DNA of 64,000 bases from Terebella lapidaria. Its lineage: Eukaryota > Annelida > Polychaeta > Terebellida > Terebellidae. The position numbers and the translations under genes were made by a program. Under the pieces are notes generated by a model. The model saw only the letters and a list, made by a program, of their open reading frames with translations. It made no database searches and had not been told where the DNA came from. The stretch spans positions 4,625,667 to 4,689,666 of the forward strand of contig OX424568.1 of the NCBI GenBank assembly GCA_949152475.1, given 5' to 3'. Every line of letters begins with the position of its first letter. The stretch's first letter is position 1. Below are positions 10,525 through 25,500 of this stretch, piece after piece.

Positions 10525-13500
10525 GTGAGTGGATAATGGATCAATTCTAGTATAATTAGTATACTGAATGACATGTAGAAAATACTAAGATGTATTGGAT
10601 TTCCTTACTTATAGTGGCCGTTCTTTAAAACGATGTGCTCCCTTAATGTGGACCTGAAATGTGGTCCCAATGTTATAATTTGTGAATTAGGTATATAGCT
10701 ATTGGGACCTTTTCTAAAACTTAAAAGATGCTTTCCAGTAGAAAAAAAATTCTAACAGCCTCAATTCTGACGAAGAATGAGCCTAAGTCGTTGTTCGAAG
10801 TAAGGTCGTCCCAATGAATTTTGGAAGAGTATTTACTTCCCAATATAAATATACAACACATTATTTATACGTTTATGTTTGTTAATAAGAAAGGTAAACA
10901 ATTATGGAATTTATATGTGGAATATTTATTATATCCAGATGTTTAATGATTTGAATAAGAATCATAAACAGGCGTTGCATTTGTACCTACATGTACATTA
11001 ACAAGACATTCACATTAACTTTCAAATACACAAAGGAATTCTACAGGGGCCCATTCCGTCCAATACTGTTTTAAACACATCCTTGCCTCTGACAGCATTT
11101 AATTTACGGAATACAAACTCATCAATACATGTATGAGATGGTAATAAATCTATACTGAAGTTCCCCTGTTGTGCCAAAGGTCTGATTTCAGCTGCATTCA
11201 CAATGGTTCGGTTATTGGTATTGTTCCAACTGGTGCAACGTACTCCTATGTATAGTCCACTCCATTGAGTTGGTAGAGTAAGTTACTGAGTTGATTGTAT
11301 GCTGCCCACATGCCTGAATGGGTGATCATACCAGGTGCAGATATATATAAGAGTATTTACTAAACGGTTCTGTACAATCACAAGTACAAACAAGATTCTC
11401 CGTCTTTCAATCATATCAAATACCCATGTTCTCCTGCCTACAATCAGTCTTCCACGGTTATACTTCCTCCTTGCGCCCAACAAACTATTATAAGAGTCTC
11501 TGACAAACGGTTATCCACAATCACAATAACACACAAGATTCTCCCTCTTTCAACCATGCCAAATGCCCATGTTTTCATACGTACGGTGTACTTCCTCCTC
11601 CATGCATCAAGCAAACTCTCGTCAGTCTTAACAACATCACCCATACCGCCTAATATCACAGAAAATTTAAGTGAATAAGACGACATAATTTGATTTAGGA
11701 AAAAAAACTACCATGCCTAACACAACTTTCCTTTTGGAACACCTCGGCCTTGGACAGGAAGTTTCTTGGACAGGCACATCATTCTCTTCTATTGTTACAT
11801 TTGAATTCAATCAAATTCGCACACTAGAGAATCTGACTTTCACGAATATTCGGCATTATTCACGAAATAACCCTAAATTTTTTGAATATTTATAAATAAA
11901 TCTTTGTATTCATTTGATTTTAACATTTATCCTATATCCCTCTTTAATTTATGAATTGGTTGTATAATGAAACACACCTGACAACAAGTGTCTGTCTCTT
12001 AGCCAGGGAAATAGGGGGCTCAGGTCCAGGATTATTCTCCACAACCGTAATTCGTTCATTCTCAGTTCTTATTGTTGTATATGTGAAGTCTGCTTTCAAA
12101 GATGGGTCATATTCGAAGACTTTGGACATATGTTTTCAATGTTTCTGTGCTGAAGCATTTCTGAATAATTGTTCAATGGAAGCAGACTGCATGAATATTT
12201 CTGGAGACAATCCAGACTTGAGCCAAGGCAAGAATTAGCCCTCCAAGGAAATGATTCAAATATTTAGTCCATAGATTTTTTTTATATTTACCGGCCACAA
12301 GTGGATCCTATTATGTCCTGAATCAGCAGATATGGTGCACACTCCATGTCCGTTGGTGTGGGATGTCAACGATAAACAAATAATGCTTCTAAACGTGCCA
12401 TCCCTGGAAACATGTTTAGTTATTTGGGGAAAAAAATTAATACTGTTCATATTATTTATTGTGTAAATCATACTATTCATTCTTCGCATTTTTACACATG
12501 TTACGATAAATAAATTTCAAAAATACATGATTATGATCAGCTTGTCTAACGTTTTGTTATAAGACGTTGTCAAGGAAAATAAACATTGTCAAATCTTCGA
12601 TTGGGATCTTCATTCACATCAGACAAGATTGAGACATAAATTTATGTGAAAAATAACCATGATTAAAGTCAGGACCTGAGAGCTTGAATCCATTTTGCGA
12701 AAGATCTACGATCGATCTCAATCTGCAGATTTTTGAGGTCATTTACAGGGTAGGCCTACCGCATGGAGGGTGCCCTCATAGTAGATAAAGAAGGAGTCCA
12801 TATATCAGCAACTTCCCTCAGATGGATTCCTGCCTCTATGACAGGTGGGAGAAGTTTCAGATGATGACATTTCCATTTACTTCGTGTGCAGTCCACGTTT
12901 TGAAACCAATGTGCACATGGAAGTAAGTATCAATCTATTACCACCAATACAATCAGATTTTGATGATGACAATAACAAACGTAATATACAACATTTTGCA
13001 ATAGAAACAAAGCCCCACCAAATAGTTTATCCAAAGACACACTGGCGTCATCAGGGGCAGACAGTGTGTTAAATGTAGTTGTTTCTACTGTACACCTGAT
13101 GGAATTACTATACAACTGCCCAACAACCTATGAAAATAGGAAGATATACGGACCGCCCCGAGAAATGTGGAGTACATGAATACTTACATATCAGAGCACA
13201 ACATCTGCTTTGTACACCACTTTGTGTACAGGGGATACAGGGGATCATGAAGTCTATGTACAATTCCTGCTCATTTCGTATAGGAATTCAGGATATGTGA
13301 TACATATTGGTAATGGTTATATCAAATGTAATTCACGACACGTTCAAGATAATTATTTCCCATGTGTGTATTACTGGTATTTCAAAATGAGATACCCGTC
13401 AAATTGTTGTTGAGGAGGATTGAGGAAGGAGTCAGAATAGTGGTATCAAAATCCCTGCACTACGCATGGCCTGGACTTTAAAATAACACATACAATGTAA

Positions 13501-16500
13501 AGTATTCAGTGATTTTGCGATTTTCCGTGATCTCTTCATAGACCATTATGTCAAACCAACACCTCCAGTTGTGTAATCTTTAAATATGTTAAAATACCGT
13601 ATACCATGTAAATATTCAGCGATTTGATTAATTCAGTGACTATTCATCAAATCATTGCGCAGAACCTCATTTTTTGTTTATCTCAGTAAATTATATGCAC
13701 ATTTTGTAATGCAGTTATTCATGAAAAAAGTAAAGACAGACATGAAATTCGTGATCGACATGACGATATAGGAACTTTTACAGGAAAATGAAAAACATAT
13801 TTATAAATATATCATTGTGACAGTTTTATTGTGTTCCCACGATTATTTATGTTGTTTGTGAATCCAATATAAATGCAAATGTACGCTTAAAGTACTATGT
13901 GACCACTTTTAGGGACCAGTATGTTCAGAATCACGGATTTTCGTTAAAAAAATGTTTAATAAAAACCATGTCTTGAAATTACTACATTTCACACACTGTC
14001 TGCTCCTAATATGAGGCCAGTCTGTTCGGATAAATTATTTGGTGGGGCTTCGTTTCTATTGCAAAATGTTGTATTTTACATTTGTTATTGTCATCATCAA
14101 AATGATGACAATCATGTTGCTGGTAGTACATGTAGTAGGTTGATACTTACATTTACGTTTTTGATAAAGTTTGCTCCCAAAAGCTATACATAATTTACAA
14201 ATATGTATCATATTAGTACTACACCTTAGAACCACGTTAAGGGACCACGTCGTTTGAAAGATTCACCTTTATAACTAAGGATGCCCGATGTATTGACATA
14301 TTGCGAACAGGCCGTGAATTACTTGATTGGCATGATTAAAATTACTCGATATATATTGGTGATTACATAATAATATTCAATAACGAACTCTTTGAATGAC
14401 TTTGTAAACTCGTCTTTGGACTGTAACTCAGCACTGTTACCGGTGTGTGACGCCCCGATCTGTGATAACGAGTGTCCCTTTGGTTACGAGTACGGTGACT
14501 TCGGCTGTCCCACGTGTACCTGTAGGGATCCTTGCAAGGTGGGTGTCTCCGTGTCATTTTCTGTTCATGATATCGTAATTATAATTTTATTGGCTAATGC
14601 CTATATGTATGGGTTGAGCAAAGTTTGTAATTAATATTTTTCATATCTATCTGCTACAAACACCACCAGGTTATGGGGAAACCGATGAGAAACATAAAAT
14701 GGTTGAAAAAAAGCATCACATATCCTTTGTATATACCAGCAAAGACTTATCCACAGGGAAATCCTGACACTTGATCCCAAATCGTGTTTTTTTTCCCAAC
14801 ATATTCAGCAATAAAACTAATCATGTGGTTGTATGTTAAATGTCTCGTGATGTATACACAGGGTGTGACATGCCCGGGGCGGCAGGTCTGTAATACCTGG
14901 ACGGGTGCACCTCTGTGTGGTATGTTGGACTGTGGCTACATGTCTTGTGTTTGTGTATCAACTCAATAGGCGCTACTGGTGTCGAGGTTACAGATAGGCT
15001 TACAAGACTGATTAGTTTTAATAAATTAAACCTTCCGCGTAAAACACCTTGTATATTCCATCCGATTGCGATAATCAATTAATTTTGTTATGTTTCCATT
15101 GGTAACATTTGCCGGATGTTGCAGAATGTGATCTCCGGATCTGTCTCGTGTACTGCCCGTTTGGGTACGTGACTGACGAGGACGGCTGCGCCACCTGCCA
15201 GTGTAACAACAACCCATGTGTGGTGAGAGACATACTTAGATGGGACTGATTAGGTGTTTTGTTTGAATGATAAGCCTCCCGCAACTATAACAAATTGATC
15301 AGGCTGTAAATATGACGCACAGTTGAAATTTATCAAATAAAGGAGTTTTGAGAATGAGAACTTATTGTTGGTTGCTGGTATTATGACATTAACAGGTGGT
15401 GAAATGTGCAAAAGGACAAGTCTGCGAGGTCCACAATGGAGAAGCCGTTTGTGTTGGTAGGTTTCCTAACATGAACAGAAAACAACCCGTAATTTGACGA
15501 AGTCGTGATATTTTTATCATAATTTTTGACATGAATGACATATTGAACCCATGACAGAATATATGTGGGAAATTTGTATATTACATCAGTTCTTACATTT
15601 ATATATGTTGCCTTTCATCTGTGATTCGCTAGTGTTTCGAAGTCCTTAAACTAAGGATGGTGTAATCATCAACGCCGCAATCGGTTGAGTTAATGGGTTT
15701 CTGGTTTACTCCTCATAAATCATAACACTTTCACACTCTTCCCACTAGACGACTGTAAGTGTCCAGAGGGGAGCAAGCCGGCTCTGGACTCGGACGGCAA
15801 GGAGATCACCTGCGGGCCGGAACACGACTGTCAGCGGTGTCCGCGGGGCACGTACTGCGACCTCGGGGCCGACCGCAAAGACGGGTTCTGCTGTGGTACG
15901 TGTGTACACCGTGCTTAGTCTGGAGATGGCGGGTGGGAGTGGAGGTGTAACGTGTGTACATCTTGGGAGAACTCGGAAGCCAATATTGTGTGTATCTAGT
16001 TTATAATAGGTATATACATGCACAATGAAAAGGTGAGACAGGATGTAACAGGATTCCATTGAGTATCATGAAATAATAAAATGATTCTTTTACAATTGCA
16101 CTTGATTGTCAGGTTGCTGATAGTACTGTGAATGATAGTATTGTCCGTCCCTCATATATTTAGTGATTTATTTGTACTCATTACTTGCTTGATTCCCGCC
16201 TACAGCTTGGTACCAGTCCATGCAAAAAACGGTCATTTTCGTGTTAGGCCAATATCTCATTAAACTCGATGTGTATGTGCCAATGAATGTGTCAGAGCCA
16301 TGGAGGACTCTCATAGCCATTCTATGGAAACATTTCGAATACCCTACATTAGAATCAGTTGATATATTTTCCAGTTTAATATCCAAATGTGAGAGATTTC
16401 TGTCAACTTTTATCTGGTCAGCACACTGGTCTCAAATATGATTTTTATTGGATTCTTGTTTTTCTTTGGAAAATATTATCCTTGCAGATAAATTTGCCCC

Positions 16501-19500
16501 TGACAGTTGATTTGTTCATCATCTCAGGTAAATAATATTACCTGCAACAATGTATACTCATTTACTGATGATCGTTATATCACCGATTTATGTCATACAC
16601 TAGTAGTGTGCTCTGACGCGACAGTGAAAACTCACTACTAACTGCACCTTGTCACACGCCCCTGGTGTCAATATTCTAGTCCCAGTAAAATCAGTGCAAG
16701 TCGCGTCCGGACATACATGTAATATATGTTCCGATAACCTACTGGCATTATGTTGCATTCGTCGTCCATCTTCGTTCGTCATTCACAGTTTTGTCTTGAA
16801 AGTGCACAGTCATTTTTTCTCGAATGTTGCATTAAAATACCTGAACATAATTCAAGAGAGAGTTTTTTTCTATTTTCGAAATTTTTCTCAAATGGAGGCC
16901 ATTTTCGAAATTGATACATAGGACTCCCCATATGTGCATAGCATGTGTACATTTTGGACCAAGTCATCATATGTTCTGAGTATATTCCAATCTCCCGAAA
17001 ATTTGTTAGCCACTTAAAGACTTGGATTTCACCTTCAATTATATTGAAAATCAAAAGAGCAATTGTGGTGCGAACGAGAAGGGAACAGTTGTTATAATGT
17101 ATTTTGCAATTTAGTTTTAGCACTATACTCTGATTTTTCTAGCTCGTTTACACAGTTTTTCCCTGATATTTTTGCGATGCTCACTGCTGTCGTTCTATAA
17201 CTTGGCATACTTCACCTGGGAGTCAAACGGCAATTATTTATCGAATTTCAGACTTCTCTCACGAAAATTGAAAAAGTTGGCAATCTACCCCTATGGTAAA
17301 TTTTGCCCTGTCATTTAATTTCTGGGTCTGCACACAATTTCGTGCATTTGCTCGGTTTTGTAGTGGTGCAATCTTTCAAAATCAATATGTTTGTGTAGAA
17401 TACACCCCCAATGTGTCATCTGGTCTAAAATTACAATAATACTTCGAATCCGGGTGGATGTAAACAGGATCAAATCCTCGAATAAGCTCAGATTCTCGAG
17501 ATCCCATTTTTGGCTGAAATTAAACATTGGGGTAGATTGCCAATTTCTTCAATTATTGCGATAGAAGTCTGAAATTTGGAAGAAAATTGCCGTTTGTCTC
17601 TGAGGTGAAGTATGCGAGGTTATAGAACGATACCATTTAGCATCGCAAAGATATCGTCAAAAACCGGTGTATTCAAGTTAGAAAAATCAGAGTATAGGTA
17701 CCTCTCATCTCATTTTCACCACTACTGTACTTATCCCCCACCCCCAGACTGCCCGCGCGTGGCCTGTGAGGAGAAATGTGACAGCGGTTTCCAAGACGAC
17801 GAGTTCGGCTGTCCCACCTGCCAGTGTGTGGACGTCTGTGAGGTAAAGCCCAGATTTACTCTATCAGATGTAGTAGAATAAATGCCATATATTCGTAACA
17901 AATGTAATTTCTTTTAGGGTATGGCGGACACTCCGAGATTCGGTAATTTGCTATTTGGTTTTCATATGGTTGCATAGCGACATCCCCATATTCTGAGATA
18001 ACATTTGAAAAAATGGAGGTTACATCGAAAGTTTCAGAATACTGACTTCCAAGTCAATATTACAAATTCAATTTGTGAGATTATATATATTGGATCCTTG
18101 ATTGTAGCTAACAATTTAACCCACCTCTACAATCTCAATTTATTATCTCAATTGTGAAAATATATTTTGGAATTTTCAAAATTCTATTCAATGTTACGGA
18201 AATGTTTGTGTGCCCACCTGGAAGAATGCTTTTGCTTTTGTATGTACATGTATGTGTGTGAAAATGGAATAAAAAAAAACAAGAGTTCAAGCTTCCACGC
18301 CTGAACGATTCCATGGATTCCGATACTACGTGCACGTAATGGTTTTTAAGGTAATTTTCCCACACCTTACCTGTAGAATGTGGAGTGTGACTTCCCACTG
18401 GAGTGTGTACCTGTTGACGTGGTCTGTGTCACTACCCCGTGTCCCAGTCCTATCGGGTCTTGTGAAGGTAAACATGTGTTTAGGTCATGTTCACAGCATT
18501 GTTTTTTAGGGGTGGCAACGGTTTTAAGAAGATACATTACACACTTAAAACGTATCGGCCAATCATTATTGCAATCTTCAGTTTTTGCAGTACTATCAGA
18601 ATTATGGGTCTGATGAAAACTGATATACAAAACTCCCCAGGACACTTGGATTATACCAGTCACTATATAGTTTAATACTTGCGGAAACTCTGGGACAGAG
18701 TGGGAGACGATCTAAAGTAAATATGTACTACATCGTTACTTAATTGTGCCAATATCTGGTTTATTTCCCTCTCCCCTCAGACCGCCGCTGTCCCCACGGT
18801 CTCCCGCTGACCCTGCCTGACGGGGACGAGATTTTTTGTGGCCGGGGGCCAAGTAGTAGGAGATGTCCCCCGGGTAGCTCATGTGTCACCGATCCTGTTG
18901 ACAGATTCGCCGTCTGTTGCCCGGATAAAGGTACGTTTCTCTGAAATAGCGTTAATTATTAATAGTATAGAGGGATGGGGCATTATTGCCCCTTATACTA
19001 CTATCAAGACAGACTGTCTGAGACTACTATCTTGATAGTATACTCGGATTTTTCTAACTCGTTTACACATTTTTTTGCGAATTTTTTTGTGATGCTAAAC
19101 GCTGTCGTGCTAGAACTTGGCATACTTCACCTGGGAGTCAAACGGCAATTTTTCACCAAATTTCAGACAGCTGTCGCGAAAATTGAAAAAGTTGGCAATC
19201 TACCTCAATGTTAAATTTCAGCCCAAAACGGGATCTCGAGAATCTGAGCATATTCGAGGACTTTGTCTTGTTTACATCCATCAGGATTCGAAATATTCTT
19301 GTAACTTTGAACCAGAAGATACACTGGGGTGTATTCTACACAAACATGTTGATTTTGAAACATTGCCCCGCTACAAAACCGAGCGAATGCACAAAATTGT
19401 GTGCGGGCCCAGAAATGAAATAATGGGGCTAAATTTAACATTGGGGTAGATTGCCAACTTTTTCAATTTTCGCGATAGCTGTCTGAAATTTTGTAGAAAA

Positions 19501-22500
19501 TTGCCGTTTGACTCCCAGGTGAAGTATGCCAAGTTATAGAACGATAGCGTTTAGCATCACAAAAATATTAGCGAGAAATAGTGTAAACGAGTTAGAAAAA
19601 CCGAGCATAGTAAAGTGAGACTTTCAATTTGTGAATTGAGTACAAGATATGAATGCCATTCAGGATATTCATCCCGATAAGAACGTATTTTTCGTCAGAG
19701 TTTCAGTGTCCTTTCGGTGGTGATGTTGCTAGGGACGAGTCTGGTACTGCGATATTCTGTGGGTTCGGTCCGACCAGACAACAGTGTCCCTTTGCTTACT
19801 TCTGTGCCATCGGACCTGCGGACGAAAACCCATTCTGTTGTCGTGAGTGTCATATAAGGTCCTCGTGTCTAACATATGATATGTATGTGTTGTATGGTGG
19901 GTCAATTCTTCTGAACGAATGAATTATTTTCTCGAAAGTATAAAACCTATATGTGGTACAAACAGTATGTTAAACTTATCATATCAAAATATCATACCAT
20001 AAAGTATCTCATCATGCATACCATAATATAACATACCATTCCATGGTGAGGCTCGTACCTGGAACATATCGTCGTTATATATCAAAAACTGCCTACATCT
20101 TTGTATTGATAATTCCATAGCGGTCTCTGATTTCTGTACATTCACAATAATGGTTTGTATAGTAAAAGTGTGTATGGCTATTTAATGACGATTACAGCAT
20201 GTTTACCGATCCTGTGTGAGAAACCTTGTCCCAATGGCGTGAAGCTGGACAACAACGGCTGTCCGACCTGTGAATGTGTGGACGTCTGTGAGGTTTGACT
20301 TACAGCATGCATATGATAATAACACAGTTTTATTTCGAATGTTAAATGTAGGTTGGTTACGTGGCCATTTACTTTGTGGAGGAGATGTACATTCATGGTA
20401 TACAGTCCAGACCTGTATACTATATTTGTTCCTTCTTCCAAAGGGAAATGACCAGTCGGTGTAACTATGTGTAACGTTGGTATTCAATTGGTCAAGATTC
20501 ATTTTGAATTCATTATCTCTGATACATGGAATCGTCTGATTTTGCGTTATCCGTTCATGCAGGACTTCGAGTGTAAGCCGGGCTTCCGGTGTGTCCCGAC
20601 AGATATTGTGTGTATAACGACTCCCTGTGACAGTCCTATACCATCATGTGAACGTACGTACGCATCACCAGACACTTCTTGTACATATTGTAGTGTACAT
20701 TATCAAAAGCTCGTTGTATTCTTGGTAAAATGCCGAGAATACATAACGATATATCGTAGTATTATTCGAAACGAGCATTTACTAATTTCCTCTCGCTGGG
20801 AGTATCCGCGGGGACGAAGATTTACTGATATATATGTATCATGGACATATCTACACCAATGCAGCTTTTCTTGTTGAGCACAAAATAATACCACGACTAG
20901 TATGTGTACGAAATCGTTATCGAGCTATATGTTGTAGATAGAAAAGTATGTCGTGATCATTATTTTGTAGTTCAAGATCCAGTCTTTGTAAATCGTGATC
21001 ACGATTTTTTTTGCCGATACCACGGCATTATCTGTCATTCGATAAAGACATCTTACTTAATATGCAGATTTGTGTGATGTTATAAATTTGATCCACGTAT
21101 CTAGCCTGCCCACCCCGACGCTGTGACAAGATTTGCCCGTCTGGGTACAAGCAAGACAAGGACGGCTGCACCATCTGTGAATGTGTCAATGTTTGTGAGG
21201 TAAAACTGGTGGTATTTGTTTAATCTGTATATGTTGGCACAAGTACCAATGGGCCGTATAACAATGAACAGGCGATTCTGTGCGCAATATTTCTTTTTAA
21301 GGTTTGTGATTTGTTGTGGAAATTTGTGTTCATATGGCCAGACCTGTACAGAAATGACGGTTCTGTATGCAACATTTCTTATTGTTGCTGTTTATTTTAG
21401 GACTTTAAGTGTCCATACGGCCAGACCTGCATAGAAGTAACAGTTCTGTGTGTCACGAGCCCATGCCCCTTCAAACCGGAGCCCCTGTGTGTAGGTCAGT
21501 GAAGCGACTGTAATATGCATGCTTGTGAATAACCAGTCATAATCATTTGCTCAGTTTGAAATGGTCATGCTTCCAGAATTGAACTAGTGTTAAACCGTTC
21601 GTATCCACACTATAATTGAATGTATAACTCGACAATAATTCTAACTGGTATGATTGTTACTCTTGGCCAGCGTACTGTATACATACTGTCCGATGTCGAA
21701 ATCGGTGCAGAAACGTTCATTTTGTCCACCCTCCATTGCCTGTCATGATGATGACATGCCCGTCTTGCAGACTGTCCCCTGGTCAAGTGTAGCGATCCTT
21801 GTCCGCACGGGTTTGAGGTGACTGACGAAGGCTGCCAGACGTGTAACTGTATCGACCTATGTGAGGTGAGAGTTCAGTCCATTGGGGATTTCCACACAAA
21901 GGTGGTAACTGCACAAACGTGTGTGTTGCAAGTATGAACAAACAAACACGCAAACAAAGCCGTCATTCATCTTTGTGCAAATTATATAAGTGTTCATTTA
22001 GTTTTACGTACAGAAAAATGTGCATCTCAACTTAGGATAACATTTTGAGTGTCGGGAGTTCTAGAACGTTGGGTAATAAGCAAAAGTGGTTGGAAACATG
22101 AAATGGTATCATTGAGATTATGAATACCCCGGCAGGATGTGGATTGTCCGAAGGGGCAGCTCTGTATCCCAGATACCATACCGTGTTTGATACCACCTTG
22201 TCCTTCAAGGGGCATCTGTATTGGTACGTCTTTCTGCCTTGGATCAGTATGAACTATATTCTTATGCTAACGTATGACTTGCACCAAATAAGATTCGAAC
22301 CTGTTCATGTATCCTACTTTCCAGACTGCCCACTAGTACTCTGCCTGTTTCCATGTCCCCAGGGATACAAACTGGACAAGAATGGCTGTCAAACCTGTCA
22401 ATGTGTCGACATTTGCGAGGTGTGTGCCATTATCAGGTCTTGCATGATTTCAGTTCATAAAGGAGAAGATTGACATAAATGTACATACTGTAACCATTAT

Positions 22501-25500
22501 TTCTTTATCTCGGTAGGATGAAGAATGTCCCAAGGGAGAAGTTTGTGTGGCTGAGCAGGTGATCTGCAAGGAACCACCATGTCCGTGGAAACCCAACTGT
22601 GTCAGTAAGTGACACATGCATCACCTAACATCGTAAAAGTAGAGTTTGTGATGGTCTAAGAACTAGGGATACCAACTGTATCAGAAACAGTACATAATAT
22701 ATTATACTACATATTAAAAGGCTTTATTGAGATTGGTAAGCTGAGGTAATGATATGCTTTTTGATCTCCGATAGGTTGTACATGTTGTTGATGGCAAAAA
22801 GATGAATACCTATACCTTTTTATTGGGAAGAGATTGGATATATATGCGTGTCCAGCGATAATGATAATGTGTGATTTAAGTGTGCTCTACGAGAAAGTAA
22901 CTGACTTTCTCCCGTCCCAGGTCTATGTACTCTGCCTGCTGACCCCGGTCCATGTAAGGCATACATGCCACATTACTACTGGGACACGACCACAGCCTCC
23001 TGTCAGATGTTCATCTACGGAGGCTGCTTTGGTAACGCCAACAGGTTCTCAACTCTGGCAGAGTGCCAGCGAACCTGTGCACCGGGTACGTGTAGCGTAT
23101 TTCTGTAGATATGCATGAACAGGGACATTTGCAGGGGAAAGTCACTCAGAGTCGTTTAAAGTAGTCTGCTCCAAACAGTGGGGTAACAATTTAATTAAAA
23201 GTTAATCCTTGGATATGATCTCTTCAAAAACCTATTTGATAGAGTAACTGATCAGCATCATAATACTGAAAAATACCTAATACTGCATTTACATTTTGTT
23301 GTTCATATTCACATTTGCATCATGTTTCACATGCGAACGGATACGGTGACATCCTGTATTTTATTTTCAGTTTTAGGATGCTGATCAGTTATTCTATACA
23401 ATATGTCATTTTGAAGCTGTAGATTATGTTGATATAGTTATAGTGTATTTATTTTTAAAAACCTCTTTGACCCCTCCTTACCTCACTGTTTGGAGCAAGG
23501 TGATCAGTTCTGGTGGTCAGTTTTTGCGTGGTGCTAGAAGCTAGAAGATACACGATAGCAAATGACTCTTCAGATCTGGACCCGACTCCCACTTCTCATC
23601 ATGTTTTAAAAATGCATTTACGGAGTGTACCTTCAATGTTGTCAACTTGTCATGAATCTGGACCACTCCACAACCAAGTATACGCTTATTTTGCAGACTG
23701 CCCCAACGTGTATTGTCGCCTGTACTGTCCGTACGGGTTTGCTGTGGACAAGCGAGGGTGTCCTCTCTGTAAATGCCTGGATGTCTGCGAGGTAACCAGA
23801 GAGGAGAACCGAACAAAAACACTAATTAAGATGTATCATTCTATTCCATGTACTGCTTTAATTCAGTATATCCACAACAACCTTGTCGAAATTTCATCAT
23901 CAATGTCTCGACGATAATCATATACTGTGTTATAAGTTCTGGTGTGCAAGATATATCGGTATACACGTATATCTTTACACTGCCAGAACATAGACTGTAA
24001 GGACGGAGAGGTCTGTATTGCTGAGGACGTCCTCTGTCCAACGGAGCCTTGTCCCCCGAACCCGGTCTGTGTAGGTGAGTACAAGATGGTAACATTCTGG
24101 AAAAATACATGGGTTTGAACCTGAATGTTCAGGTTTCAAATATCCTCATTACCAGTGATTAAGTTACCCGCTCAATGCTTATTGTCATTGACTTTGTTGA
24201 CCAAGCCAACTGGGTTAAGGATTGGGCTGCACTCGTACATCTTTAGAAGCTGATTACAAAATTCGTTTGGTGAATCTGTCCTTGGTACGGCGGAAATACC
24301 TTCAAATATTGGTAAATTTTTCACAGAAGTCAGAATCACGATGCACTTTTCAATTAGTGTCTCTCATACGACAGATATATGTGCACTGCCCAAGGAGCAC
24401 GGACCTTGCTACGCTCACCAAAAGAGATGGTTCTACAACTCGAACAAAGGAAAGTGCCAGAGATTTTTCTATGGAGGCTGCGAGGGCAACGCTAACAACT
24501 TCGCCTCGAAGGATGATTGCGAGGCCCGGTGTCCTCTTGGTACGTTCTTGGTTTGGTGTTTTCTTCAGATTAGATTTGATCCAGATTTAGTAGCAAATCC
24601 TTGAAACCTCACGGAATGTTGATTTGATGATTGGGGAAAGGTATAAAATTAAGTTGCAGAATCACATCAATATGCCATACGTTATGAATTGTGAAGTATG
24701 TCCAGTAGCGACTCATTAATGAATTGTAGAGTATTTATAGTAGCGACTCATTAATAGTGACGTATATAAAGAACCCCATTGAACTGGTCGCGATCTAAAC
24801 GTTGTCAAAACATTCGGCAGATATCTGCACCTTGCCGAAGGTTGTGGGACCGTGCGAGGCCGCAATACCGCGGTACTTCTACAACAGTAAGATAAACCGC
24901 TGTGACAAGTTCTCGTATGGCGGATGTGACGGGAACGCCAACAACTTCGAGACGCTGGAGCAGTGCAGGGACACCTGTGGTGTGGGTGAGTACACTTGAT
25001 TCTCTGTGAATCTTGGTCGTCGCGTCTTTATTCGTGTGAGTCATGCATGCATACTATACGACATCACATCCTTTCCGTACCCAGTATGCCCGGTGATCCG
25101 CTGTTCGGAACCGTGTCCTTTCGGCTTTGAGACGGACGAGAATGGGTGTCAGACCTGTGAATGTGTGGACCAATGTGGGGTATGTGTGATTACAGACCTA
25201 TTTCTGACTATGAATTCTCTTGGGTCAGCTAGGTAACGAACATTTTTTTCGTTATTCCTAGTGCCCCCTATCACTAGGAAGAACAAATATTCAAACTCTG
25301 CATAATGATACTGTATTCATCACCAAATGCAAATTCGTAATATAATTATTGAAGTGAGCGAGAGTTGCTACACAACTAACGAACATTTTTTTCGTTATTC
25401 CTAGTGCCACCTATCACTAGGAAGAACAAATATTCAAACTCTGTATAATGATATTGTATTCATCACCAAATGCATCTTCGTATGATAATTATTGAAGTGA

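Noticed and set aside
23160-23510. Extra exon between Kunitz 1 and antistasin cassette 8 of gene A
   Set aside because: No cysteine-rich open segment with matching phase 1 edges was found; existing exons already join in frame.
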